Source of the DNA: Setoptus koraiensis
Taxonomy: Eukaryota > Arthropoda
Direction of reading: 5' to 3'
Length of the DNA stretch: 64,000 nt
Assembly: GCA_048013815.1 (NCBI GenBank)
Contig: CM106585.1
Coordinates: 8,246,001-8,310,000, forward strand
Below, piece after piece: positions 37,520 through 51,376 of the stretch. The notes beneath the pieces are model-generated. The model was not told the DNA's origin, made no database searches, and was given only the letters and a program-made list of their open reading frames with translations. The position numbers and the translations under genes are program-made. Position 1 is the first letter of the stretch. Each line of letters opens with the position of its first letter.

Positions 37520-40500
37520 TGTGCTAACATCACGTATCTACACACTGTTAATTTTGGATCAGAATGGTGATAGATTTCGCGAACTGTCTATCCAATGTTG
37601 GCTAGGTGAATGCGGATTACACAGACTGGAATATTCCGGAGCACAAGTATTAAACGACGACAATAAAATGATGAGGAAAGCAGTTGTTGAAGTGTAAAAA
37701 TGCCTTCATGGCAAATGCAACAACTATGTATCCGTATGCACAACTATGTATTAGCGATTGTGTGATTTTAACGGCAAGTATTTTGTGTTATTTTACATAT
37801 GGCACCAAACAACAAAACTTGCAATGATGCAGCGAGATAGTGAAAAGAAGGAATCGCGTGAATAATGAGTTGATCAGAACATTAGTAGAGAGGAACAATA
37901 CTCATATAATAGCGGTATTGTTATTATTATTGTCTGACACGATAGCGTCAATTGGCAAGCCAACTGACATTGTCGGATTGTCAATGCAATCATAATGGTA
38001 CCCAAATGGTGTCCAATTGTACGGATAGCGTCATTGCGTTATTGTTATTATTTCTAGTTTGAGAATGTGCCCGGGGCAAAAGGAGTGCAACTAATGGTGT
38101 CTAGACATCGCCAATATCATTTGCGAATGTCTCAAGGGAGACATTTCTATATTTCTACGAGAACGTATTGTGTATTGCGGCGGGTATTGCAGCGAATGTC
38201 CGCCAAACAGATACAATACAGATACGGGGCATGCTGAGGTGAATTTTGGTTAGTTACTCGTTAGTTTACTTTAAAACGATTTGAATTGCCAGTGAACGAC
38301 TGACGCACATTGATCCAATGCAGAGGCCTGGTGAAATGTGCATGCTCCAACAGTCAATCAATACTCATCTCGGCTAACAAGATTGTGAGATGACGAGAGG
38401 GAGAGAGAGAGAGAGAAAATAGAGGACGCTGAGCAAAACAGAGACAAAAGCGTCTTGTTGTGACACACACAGCCATCGTGTAGCTGTAACGAATGAGCTG
38501 GATTAAGAGCAGATATATGTAATATAATGGAACATGAGGTGCTCACTGATGGATTTGATGCAATCTCAACAGGCAAGATGATATCTGGTAAAGTTCATGG
38601 ATGATGATTGGATTATCCTATAAGCGAGCGCCCCCTTTAGTCAGGACAATTCACGGACAGACAGACTGATGTGACAGCGAGTGGTTGGAATTACCGTCAC
38701 AGTCAACATGGCCAAGTAGACAATACATATACATTTTGCATATTTTGCGAGCACAATTGGTGGCAAATGGGCCAAGAAAAATATTATGAGATTCATTAGA
38801 CGAAGCGCAATGATGAGTGCAACTTGAATTTAACTGCCGCCAGTGCGTTATGATCATCGAGTTTATGATTACAACATGATGAACACGATAAACTGTCCGC
38901 TGGGCGCTGCTGGGGCCGACACACCAAAACCCGTTGCGCTAAATTTGAATTGAAATTACCTCACTCGAGCCATAATAATTAGAGCAACTATTACTAAAAC
39001 TATTTGCACTTAAGCCACCATTTAATACACTGGCCAGCTAGTGCTTTAATATCAGTGTCTTGCATTATGTGAGCGCTTGCGAGTTGATAATGGTGCGAAA
39101 CTCAGCGACATGGCTGCAAGCTGCTTTGGCTGGCGACAAAGAGCTTTTATTGTCATTGCTCTAGCTGGCGAGCGCGGGCCCAAGATACAAGGCCGCCGCC
39201 GCGAGCATAATAACTGACGTGCTCAATCATACAACGACGTGGTCATTTTGCCACTTTGCACGTCGCGTTATAATTGCGCCGTTATAATTGCCACTATCGC
39301 CGCGTGCTGCTAGCTCGTGCTGAGTGCTGATGGGGTCAGTGTGACAATGGTGTTCATATTTATACTGTCGCCACGCTAGTTGCACCAGCGTTTACTTAGA
39401 CAACAACAGCGACAATACAGGATACTGTCGTTTGGCACTGCAATTGTGCGCACTCAAGTGACCATATCTCACTAGGGGCCCCGGTCCAGGAGGCCGCTGT
39501 CCAAGGACGGCATACAGTTGAAGTTGGTGCCAATCCGGATGGAGCCGAGCAAATGTTAACTCTTTGTAAGGAGTATGATTACAGTTTGAGTTGTTGCGAA
39601 AAATGGTGCCAGCAAACAGTTGGTAACAGTATCCCTTGTTGCAAGGGCGGATATTGTAACAATTATCGGTGCCTCTTTAGTGGCGCCACACAAATTCACT
39701 GGTTGAGCAACATTCAAACACTTGACTAATGGACACGAGCGAGCGATAGATAAAAAATGAGCGATGATGAGCGTCTTGCCGTTTTCACGCAAGTTACATA
39801 ATTATCATGATTGTGGCAGCAGCAGCCAGATTGACGATTTGATGCAGCCTGATTGGGCCCATTATCATTCATCTTTTCGACTGGGCCCATCATCGTTGGA
39901 GAGCCGCAAGCAAGCAAACAAACAAACAAACAAACAACCAACAAACAAACAATCAAACAGTCAAACAGACACACAGACAAAGCGAGCTCAGCAAACCCGA
40001 GACAACTGTCTCTTGTCTCTTGTTAGCAAGCGGGCCCCACAAGAGACAGCCAGACAATCAAATTAAAAGTGTGTGTTGTGCGCATTCATGTAACAAGGTC
40101 AAGATTTGCGGTAATGGTGCGGCGGCGGCGGGGCCCCGGCATGCAATTTGCAGCATGTTTGTGCAGTATGCGAGCAGTAAACAAACACAGATCAAGGTTA
40201 TACAAGCAGTTTAATGGTGGCCAGTGTAGTGCGCAATATAATAAAAGTGAGCCAGCCACAAAGTGAGGCCAAGTGATAAATAAACAGACTGAGTGACAAA
40301 CATTGGGCCCGATGTGGCGAGCTATCTCTTGTGGGACTCTCTCATAGGGCCCTTATGAGCCTTATGAGAGATTGCTCTCTCTCTCTCTGGATGCCATTAA
40401 ATGACCACTCTAGTTGTTGGCTGTTAGCGGGGCCTCATTTCTTGGCGCCACGACAAGCCAATGGCGGCGGCAAGCCAATGGCCAGTGACTGGCGGCTATG

Positions 40501-43500
40501 ATAAGCTGCCATTACTGCAATTTGCGCAATTGGGGCCCGGACCGATTTGACAAGAGCAATTTGTTGCTCTGGCGTGCATTGTTGCAGTTATAAATGCGCA
40601 AGTTGGCCGGCCTTGCAATAATTACTGCAGTAGCAGTAATGATGATTGCAATAACACAACGACGCCACTGGCCGCTGGCAAAATTGATAGCTGCCGAGCC
40701 GCCGAGCGGCGCCATAATTGATCCGGCCGATCAGTGATATATGCATCGGGGCCACTTGCATCATGCGAGTTGCATCATGCGAGTGGCGTGGGCCCGGCAA
40801 TGTCGACGATAATATCGACGGTAATATCGAGCCAACATCGACTGTATCCAGCACGTCGAGTGTGAACGTGCACTGGGCCAGCTCACGATAGTGGACGCGT
40901 TCGTCCAATAATAACAAACAATTCACCTTGAGGAGTGTCAATACGAGTTAATAAACTCGCTCGCCGCTGTCATTGTTATATAACCATTGCCGGCAACAAT
41001 GACAAGCCAAGACTCTTGGCGCAAGGGGCGCGTGCTCGTGCCGAGCAATTGCTCAGCAACTTGCACGAGCCTGAGCACGAGCTTGCACGAGCTTGCGCGA
41101 GCTGTCATCGCTGCTGTTATTATTGTTATTGCTATTATCAATATTATTGTGGCAACGCTGGCACCTGTTCCTGGCCAAAATCTCACTGTTCCGGTTTCGA
41201 CAGCCAGCGAGCAAGTTGCCAGTGTGCCGAGCTAAATTGCGTTTAAATTCAGTCGGTTGGTGTTGTTGTTGGCGTGCTGGTTTTGTCGGTGCCGCCTGCC
41301 AATTATAGGGCCAAGTGTCTGACAATGAAAGATTGAGATTGAGCTTTAAATGGGCCCCGGGACGAGCAAATGCAATTGCCGCGTCTGTCGGGGCCCCAAA
41401 AGTGCGAGCGAGCACTCGTCACAACTCGTGTTTATACACACTCGCTGACACACAACGTTGTTGGGGCGACACACACACACACACTGAAAACAAACAAACA
41501 AACTGGTTGCTCGGCTGTTTGCTCACTCATCTGGCTGGCGCAATGCCCGGCTGGCGCGATCTCTCGCGGGCGCGATCTCTGGCCCCGTTCGGACCGGGCA
41601 ACAGCAACGACAACGTCAACGACAACGGCGACACCGACAACAACAACAGCCTGTCGATTTATAGGTCGCAACGGGGCCTCGGTTACCTCGTCGGTGGCGG
41701 CGTGCCGCGCAACGGAACGAGTCCGCGAAGTGGCCCAAATATAACAAGTGAGACGACGACGACGAAGAACAAGTAAGAAGCGGAATAAACCGTCTGTCGT
41801 GCTGCTCGCCGTCGGCCGGCCAGACCGATTTGGGGCGACCGAGTGTTTACATTGGTAGCGGCGCCGTAGTTGGCGTTGGCACTAACTGGCCGCTCTGGCG
41901 TTCGTACAAAATCGAGCAAGTGATCAATATTTAATAAACTGGTTTGAGTAACACAGACAACACAACCCACCAATTGGGCATGCCGCGAATGGATAATGGG
42001 CGAGGCGATTGATCGGTTTTTAAGATGGGCAACTTGCTGCGCGCCGTGCGAGGGGCTGTGCGGCACAGCCTGCGCCAGTGGCGGGGCCCCAATTGGCCGG
42101 CCGGTGGCTCAATCGCCGTTGACCATGCTCAACGTTACACAACCGCGTGGTCAATACTACTACATGTTACGTAACTGAGAAATGTTATATACTAAGAAAT
42201 TGGAAATGGAGCTCATTGATGATGCTCGGCGCTGTGTGTTTGTGAGGCGCGCAATTGGATTGATTTGCTCGTTTGTACCTGGTCGCTGGGCAGCGTGCAA
42301 CGCCAATTACGTAAATAGCGCACACAGTTGAGCTGTTGCATGACCAGGATAACAAGTGGCCCCAAAGAGGCGGCTTACGGGCCCCATTAGCTTATGGGCG
42401 CGAAGTGGGCACTAGCTGCTGCCAATAACTGGCTGCTGGCAAGTTGCTAGCAACTTTCGGGTATTGCGGCCAATGTGCAAAACGCTGCTAGCGTATATTG
42501 GGCCCGCGTGCAGTGGGCCGGCGTATAATGGGCCGGTGGCCTTCGCTGGCCGTGCCTGTACCGGCGGCGCTGGCCAGGCGCTTCCGGCCGAGCTCGCCAA
42601 CGGCACGGACGTGCATGCGAGACCGCTGAAAGGCTGGCTCGCGGGCCTCTCGTGAGTGATAATTTGGCACGATTTTGTTTCCATAGTTACACGTTGTGAG
42701 GAGGCATGCGAAATGCCAATCCGCGAATCTGTCCGATATGTAGTATTTGTGCAGTGTGCGTGTGTGTGTGGAGGGCGCATTTGGGGCGAGATGTTGCCAG
42801 TTTAGCGAGGGGCCAGCTCGGGCCGGCAACATCTCACTATCTGATACAAGTTGGCCCTATTTTAACTGCTATCACTCGCTGTTGTGTAACTGTGTTATAA
42901 TAGCCTCAGGTGCCCCAGCGAACAAGTGAATCAAATCACCAGCGGGCCACATTATGATTTGACCGCCCGCTCGCCCGATCGATGCAATAGCCGCGCGCAA
43001 ACACATTTGATTAGCCGGCTGTTCCGGCTTGCGGGGCCCCAATTGTAAGCCGGCCCGAGAGGGCTTACAATTGGGCTGGCTTATTTTATAGGCCAATCGG
43101 CGGCCGGGCTTGGCAAAATTGGCGAGCCCGAGTGAGTGAGTGGGAGCAAATGAATTAGACGATGGCTTGCTCAGTTGCGCCAGTTATATGGGAACTCAAT
43201 CGACTATGCGATCAAATTGTGTTACCTGTTTGCCGGCTGGCGCGCGTAGGCCGCCTAATTGAGCCAAATGGCCCAGTACACAACAGACACAAACGCATTA
43301 TAACGCATTGTAACGCATTGAGAAACAGATGAGCTCGATGGGGGCCAAGAATAGAGGCCGGCGAGACCGCTGTGACTGTTCAATTGAGCCACCAGCCGTC
43401 CTTATGCACGCCTAATACCAGCTGATGCAGGCTTGTGAAAGTTGCTTGTATGCAGTCTTGGGGCCGCCAGCACACACAAGCAACTTTCATTTATCCCCAA

Positions 43501-46500
43501 TTTGTCCGTTCCGTTTATCCGTTCCGTTTATCCGTCGCGTTTATCCGTCGCACAGCCACAGCGCCGTGTTTATGTGCAAGTGTGTGTTGGTGTGCACTAA
43601 CGCACAATTGCAAATAATCTAGATTGCAAACTGCAAACTGCCAACTGCGCACTGTAAACTGCGAATCGTGAGCCATTGCCACGGATAAACTAACTGACAA
43701 TTCAAAAAGTGATGCTTGGGGGAGGAGTTAAAACTGTGTGTGTGTGTGTGTCCTTGTTGAGGTCAGGCTTGGCAAGACTTCAATTTGCAATTCATTTGAG
43801 GCCCCGGCGGTTCGACGTTGTGCTAACTTGCAAGTTACAAGTTGCTAGCTAGTGGGGCCCGTCGTTCCATTAGTTGGCTGTTCGATTATTACATTCTATC
43901 CGTTTAGAGCCTTTAGAGCCTTTAGACTGGAGTGGAGCTGCCTTGCGTTGGGCCCCTCTCGTCGGGGCCCCTTGCTCCGTTGAGCCGGCCAGAGCAAGAA
44001 TGGAAAGCCGGCGCAGCGAGACAATGAGAGACAGACAAATAGACAGCCAGCTCGCTTGCAACAAATCATGTGTAATTCGAGGCCCGATGTGCCTGTCCAA
44101 GTATAACACACGCACACGCACACCAAATATCCAGCACATCCATACTAACTGTCTATAGCTATTTATTATTGTTATTCCGAAACGATACACAGCCAGAAAC
44201 AGCCAGCCGCCACACAAGCAATGTGTAATGGGGCCCCATTGGCAGTGACCGCATTGGTGCAGGCACTGGTGCATGCATTGTAGTTGTAGTGGCAGTTGTA
44301 GTGGCAGTTGTAGTTGTATTTGTAGTTGGTGCAGCCAGCAACAACTGCCATAGGCTACAACCATTGGGTAATAAATAGCGCCAGTGGCACTTGTAGTGGC
44401 TGTAGTTGTAGTTGTTGTGTGGCTGTCGTTGCTGTTGTTGCTGTCGCTGCTTTTATCCAGCAACAACAGCAACAACGACAGCACTGTCCGGTTGTCTCTC
44501 GCACAGTATTTAGGCCATCAACAATGGCCGGCACAAACAGCCGAGGAGCAGAAAAAATGCATCACAGATCAGTGAGGCCTCATGCGGCCAGCGTGGGGCC
44601 AGATGCGTGGGGCTTGTGATGAACATTTGAGTGAGTAGCACCCAAACATTCAACTCAAACTCAAACTCGAACTCAACCGAAACTGGTTACTATGTTTATA
44701 AATAGCGGCAGCTTGATAACATGAGCATAAACAAATTAATTTATTGGCCATTACCAGTTACACTTGCCACACTCGACAATCAAATAAACAACCAACTAAG
44801 CAGCGTAACAGCACCAACCGACCATGAGTTTATACATGCTTTGAGAATTATATATTATTACAGCATTGTTACACTTCCTCTGGCTGCAACGGGCCCCACA
44901 ATCAGCGTTCAATTGGCCGCATACAACACATACGCTGGCGATTTCTCACTCAAAATAATCAGTGTCTCTCTCCAACTGACTGACAAAAGTTGTGAGTTGC
45001 ATCTGACGGCTCCAAGAGAGTTCGCGATTCACACAGTCACATTCAGTGATTGTTCGAATCACTGGGGCCTTCGAATCAAGCCAATTCGAAAGCTTATCCA
45101 ATTGGCTAGCATAGTAGAGACAGATGAACAATATTGCTCGGGCCTCCAGTATTCGCAACACGGCCAATTTCGATGTGAAACGAACAGATTAGAGCGACTT
45201 TGTCGACTTGCAATGCGCAACTTGCCTTATGTCACGAAAAACTTATATCCGAACCTTGATCATGAACAACATCTCAATGGTTCAGTATCTCTACCGCGAA
45301 ACACTGAGAACGAGATTCGCACAACTTGAGTATGAGTCAAACCATCATTGGGCCCATCGGCTCAATTTTATTCATTCTTTGCATTGTTCATTCATTACAA
45401 GGATATCCTTGTATTTCTACTATATGATGCAAATCTCCAAATGGAAACGGGTGTATCATTCAATTTGCCGACATTAAAAGCAATTATTATCACCTTGTCG
45501 TCAGTTAGACAAATCACTTTTCCGCTCCCTCCCCCCATAACCGATATCAACGTGTTTTCATTGTTTCGACCCAATCTGACAAGACGATATTCTAATCGTC
45601 ATGTTAGAATTGCAGTTTAGCCCAGGCTTGCGAGTCGAAGCTTGGGAACGGCCAGTTGTCAATTTTGCATGGATACTTCTTTGACTTATCTACTTTGAAG
45701 GTGACGTCAGTTTCACCCACTTCGGTGTCCATACAATAAATGTATACGTGACATAGCAATGCAGCAGAATATAGCTGCGCCGCAGGTTTATCTGAGTAAA
45801 CGATGAGTTTGTTGAATTCTTCATCTTCGGTCTCTTCCCGCTTCTTAATTTGCGAGACTATTTCCAGAATCTGTAAATAATCGAAATGCCCCTTAACTTT
45901 GGGCCTATACGGCACACACATTTTATATCGTTCGTCAATGAAAACCTTTTCTTTCTGGCGGCCAGTCTGATGCTTCGAAGTGTATTTTGTTGCAAGAAAT
46001 TTCTCAAGATTACTCACAAACTCTTGTTGCACTGACTCATCGTCCTTTTTCAAACCGTCAACAATACGGGCCACGCTCGCTCTATCAATTTCGCTCGATG
46101 ACGGAACTCCAGTAGCAACTTGCAACGCGTCTCAAGGCTAGCATCACATGAGCAATGTTGCCAGGCCCCCCCCCCCCGTACTCGAAACACAGCGCATTTC
46201 GATTCGCAATTGACAGTTTTCGGAAGCGGCGCAACCAGCATACGAAGCTTTTGTGAGGAGCTTTTGGCAAATTATTCAAAAGCTTGCTTGCGAGCTGACT
46301 TTTCGAAAGGATATCAACGAACAGGCAATAGGGTCTTGGGTTGCGACACAGAGTAACAAGCTGACCGCTGAGGGATTTGGCTGACAATCTGTGAGCTCGA
46401 AACTTTTGAGTCGAAAGTGAGCCTCTTAACGACTGACAACTGAGTGAGATTGTCAGCCCGAGTCTGAAAATAAGCAGCTAATGAGATAGCTGCACATACA

Positions 46501-49500
46501 ATGGACTCGCCCGCTGATGATAAACTTATCAACTTTTATCTGATTTATCTCGCAATTGCAGCTTGCCTTTGTGAGGGCCTTTGTGACACAGTACAGGTAA
46601 ATCTACACTGTATATACTGTGTATACTGTATATACTGTGTATACTGTATGTACGCGGCAGGGGCCCGAGTGGCCCCTGTGCTCACTGAGTTATAACTGCA
46701 GTTAGTAACTGTTGTGAGTTGGTGGCGCGTTATCAATGATAAGACACAGATTATAGCGACTTTTGCGACTTGCAACTCGCGACTCGCGACTCGCGACTGG
46801 GACTGGGACCCCTGACAAAGTTGGGGCGACACGCTGCCGCACGCGTAACAGCGATAAACATTGTTAGTGTGTAATGGTAGTTGGTTGTGTGTTATATGTT
46901 TTGTTTGTCGGTTGAGTTACTTGGCTCACTTATCGTTGTTACCTGTCGTTTATTGGGGCCCCGTTGTTGCGTTGCCTTGTGTGTGTGCTATATTGTAATA
47001 CACCCCGGTGTTTGTATCACCCGTGTAACCGCTACTACCAACAATTGGCTGGCACGCACAACGCAAACTCATAAAAATGATGATAGTTGCAGTGGCACCA
47101 TTTTACAGCCAGCTCCATTAAAAAGCCGACCGGGCCCCAATTTACACTGCAGCTACACGACGCCGGCCAGTGTTGCCATTGCCCGAAACGGGGGCCCGCC
47201 TTGTATTGTCTAACCCTGCCCAACACAAGGCTGGCCAATCCAAGGCTGGCCAATATAAAGCAGCAGCAGCAACAACGACAGCGCGCCGCTAAAACTATTA
47301 GCCATTAGTGGAGAACGTGAACTCGTTACAGCGCTGGCAAGCTCGGCTTCGATTGTGATTGCATGAATTGCGCAATAGGCAGTTGGCGAGTTGGCCTTGC
47401 AGATTGCGGATTGCGGATTGGCCGACGAAAATTTTGGCCAGCTAGCGCTTGCTAGAGCTCGCTGCTGGCCGCCGTTAAGTTGCGACAGCTAGCGACAAAA
47501 CGGCCGGGCCCCAATGTGACCCAAATCGGTGTCGCGCCACTGGCCAGCATTATGTTGGCCGAAAATGTATCGCCGACTAACACAATTTGGCTCCTGTCAA
47601 GAGATATCCGTCGGCTCGTCTAACATCATCCATATTTATGCCTTATCCGCGGCTCGCCGACCATACCGACCTGTCTCGCGAGTCGCGACTCACTGCGAGA
47701 CTCACTGCGAGACTCACTGCAAGACTCACAGCAAGACTCTCACAGCAAGACTCTCACAGCAAGACTCTCACAGCAAGACGGGCCTCACTGGCCCAATTGT
47801 CGCAACTCCGACTGCCGGCCTGACAGTGTCCGGCTATTGTGTCGGCCGGCCGGCTAACTCAATGTTCGGTTCACATTGTACATTGTGTTTGTGCGTTCGT
47901 ATTAGCCTATCGCCCGACTGGCCGACTGGCGACACACAAATGCAATTATCTGCTCGAGGAAGTGGCCCGCGGGGCCCCTGCAACCCAACGCCAGCTCGCA
48001 AATTTATTCATGGCTCACTAGCTCGCCAGCTCGGATATAAATGTGCGACCATCTATATCCGACGGTTCGTCAGCACGGCGCTGCCAGTGCTCCGGCCAGA
48101 TCGCTGCCGAACGGCCAGCACAACAGGCCAAATTGGCAGCACCGAGCCAAACGGGCAACACCAAACCAAATTGGCAGCGCCCGACTGGCCAAAGACTCCA
48201 TTAACTGGCCGGCAGAGTGGGCCATTCGCCAGAATCTTGTATTATGCAATCAAATCAATTCGTACGTAATCATCTGGCACGCAGTTAGTAATCAATTGCG
48301 ACCTAGTGAATGTCGACGACATGACAGCATTACATGCCTCGTGTGCCTCATATCATATAAGCTAAATCATACAAGTTATGCATGTATCAATGAGTCGGAT
48401 ATCCGAACAAATTCGCACAGCGCACACGCTATGATTAATGGCGACCTCAAAGTGACACAACTGCTCGCTGGATTTTTATCCGGGCCGCGGGTTTTATCCG
48501 AGGCGCGGATTTGCTCATTTGCACCGGCTCGTTTGGCGCCGTTGGCGACAATCTATCTATAATGTATCATCTATATTAATATAATACAGATAATGTATTA
48601 ATTTCATCAAGGGTGCGCATTACAGCTGAGATGAGATGTTTGCCATTGCAAACATCATGTCAGCCGTGCATCGCTTACTAATTAGCGATTGCCATATGAC
48701 ACAATGGGCGCCCTCTCAATGTATACGCAGTGCCAATATCCTAATATGTCACTGCGTATACATTGACACATCACTGATGTGTAACATGAGTGTCGCATTA
48801 CAACAGCAGGCCGCTGAAAAACAATGGGCCCAATTGATAAACAATCTTGGCCACACTCACTGAAATCTGATTAACGAATGCATAATCCGTGATATAATTA
48901 TATAAATAGATACAACGACGTTACGTCATCGGATATTTAACAGGAGGGCGCATAATGGCTCACAAATTGTCAGTCACAATAGCTTGTGATGGCTCACAAT
49001 GGCGCTCATAATAGCAAACAGGTAGTGAAATTGGATCGATCGGTGCCCGACAGGTACTTGTGGCAGCGAAATAGCTAACAATTAAGCAGTGGCGTGAGCC
49101 ATTGTCAGGGCTCTTAGGCGCCCCTAATGAGCGCCTAAAGGTAATTGATGGCTCGTTGATGGTGCAGTAGCGGTGGATAACGCGAGCCGACACCGTGTAT
49201 AAAAGCACGTGTAAAAGCACGTGTAAAAGCGTGTACAAGAGCTGGCGACGACAAGTAGCTAGCTGCTGAGTGAGATTAATTGCGAGCTGCCTGACAGTGA
49301 TATGACACCGCGTTGCGATAGCACCAAAAACAAATGTATCATCGTGTGAGAGCTTGTCAATCGATGGGCCCCGTCGGCTCGTTCGCGCGCACGCCGGAAT
49401 ATCCGCACACCGGAATTTGTGCGCGCATTGGAATATCCGCTCGCCGGCTTGCACGTCACTTGGTGTCGTGGGCACTTGACGGTGTCGGCGCCAACAGACA

Positions 49501-51319
49501 ACAACTATTTGCGTCAATATTCCCGTTTGCCCGACAACGCGCGTATGCCCGGCGAGATAATGACAAAAACAACAACGTGTTGGCATTGTTTGTGGCGCCT
49601 GGCCAACGGGACACCGATAGGCACTCGGTGGGGCCGTCATTGGGGATCATTGGATCACTCGTCGCTGAAATGATAGTCGCCGAAATGAGTGTCGCTGAAA
49701 TGATAGTCGCCGAAATGAGTGTCGCCGAAATGAGTGTCGCCGAAATGAGCGTCGCCGAAATGAGCGTCGCCGAAATGAGAGTCGCCGAAGTGAGTGTCGC
49801 TGAAATGAGTGTCGCTGAAACGGGTGCGAGTTTCGAGCGGCTGATACGGCGAGCTTATGAGATTAAATTGAAAACTCTGGCCGCTGTTTGCAAATTTCGA
49901 TGGCAAGATCGATGAAAGATGAGACCAACTGATTGCAGATTAGAGGGCCCACGATGACATGCTATACGTATACATGGCGCGTATAATAATATCCTCTGCC
50001 ACGTTGCCAAGCGCGCCAAATGCGCTGCCGTGCGGCCGGCGACCTCCAACGAAATGTTGTTGTCATTTTGATGGGGCCAACATGCGGAGAGCGGCATTTC
50101 GCGCCCGAGCGGCCCCATTATGGCCCGTGCGGCACTTCGGTGGCTGCCGACGCTAATTCTTGTGGATTAATAGTTAAAGACAAGACTCGAGTCAACTCAT
50201 TCAGAGTTCACAATGTGACACGCTGGCTGAGCCTATTTTTTGCAAACTGTCTCATTTCTAAACTAATCCAAGCGCTCACAAGACAGATTATGCGGCCCCA
50301 TATAAATATGTGTGCTGTTGTTGTTGTTGTTGTTTGGGCTGGATGGAGCGATAAAGACAAACGCCGAGCACGTTGGACTCCGACGGTTGGAGTGATGGGC
50401 CCAAATTCAGACAAAATATGATGGATAATGGCTGGATATCGGCGCGGATATTTATGCATAAACGCATATGTGCAAACATTATCGGGATGTATAAATATAA
50501 ATGCAAGAATTTGCGAATATGTATTTATATCTGCACCACAACACACACACGCACACACACTGGCGGCCACTATGGCTGATCTATGGCAGTGTGATGGTGC
50601 TCGCCAGGGGTCACGGGGGCGCCAGCGCGCGGGCAAACAGTGTTGCACTTGACTGCTGGCCGGTGCCAGCCCCCGCGCCCGATCCGATCTCGTCAGCCAG
50701 TCAGCTGACTGGTTCGCAAGGTCGCACGGATGGGGCCCGATAAGTGTAACGATTAATGTAATGATTATAACGAGGATAACGCCATTTTCAACGGCTGAAT
50801 ATTAATGATATTCATGGAAGGCGCTGCACGGACGGGTGCATTCGCCAGGGGCCAGTTGAGTTTGCGAGTTTGCGAGTTGGCCCCGCGCAAAGTTGTCGCA
50901 TTCGCTCTCTGTTTATCTGCTGCCAGCACTTATTTGCTGCCTCATATAAAGCCCATATAAAGCCCAAATAAAGCCCAAATAAAGCGGCCAGCGGGCCCCG
51001 CAACACGCACTCCGCGAGCTCACGAAATGATAAAATGGCTCGCCGGGCCCCTAACGGCAATTGAGCGGCCGAGTGGCGCCTGTCAGGTGCATTGTGCTAG
51101 TTAGTTATATTATGATTGCGGATGCGGCGAATTTGCCGATCCGATCGCGCCGGCCGAGCGGCCGAAACGGCAAGCCCAGCGACAGCGGGGCCTCACTTAC
51201 CTGGAACGGCCTTCTCGAGATGGATTCGGTGAGTGTTGGCACTGAAATAAGGATCACAAACTTCTGTATTGCCGCTGTCGTTGGTGAGCTGCTGCTGCCT
51301 GCTGATTTGCTCGTACAAG

Positions 51320-51376
<57 letters not shown>

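Larger units (their letters stand above)
46126..51200. other. KCC intron 1, 5'-proximal GC-rich part
   Basis: About 5 kb. It contains a C12 run (46166-46177), a short plus-strand frame at 46501-46596 with a hydrophobic segment and a GTAAAT donor, GACTCACTGCGA-type minisatellites (about 47686-47779), a 17-bp hairpin (48716-48766), a 15-bp minisatellite (49661-49825) and TAAAGCCCA-type repeats (about 50945-50985). No supported gene is seen. Confidence 0.6.

Noticed and set aside
45048..45075. tRNA B-box-like GTTCGAATC
   Set aside because: No A-box at the right distance and no cloverleaf can be drawn.
49661..49825. Possible CRISPR array
   Set aside because: Direct tandem repeats with no spacers, in an animal genome; it is a minisatellite.
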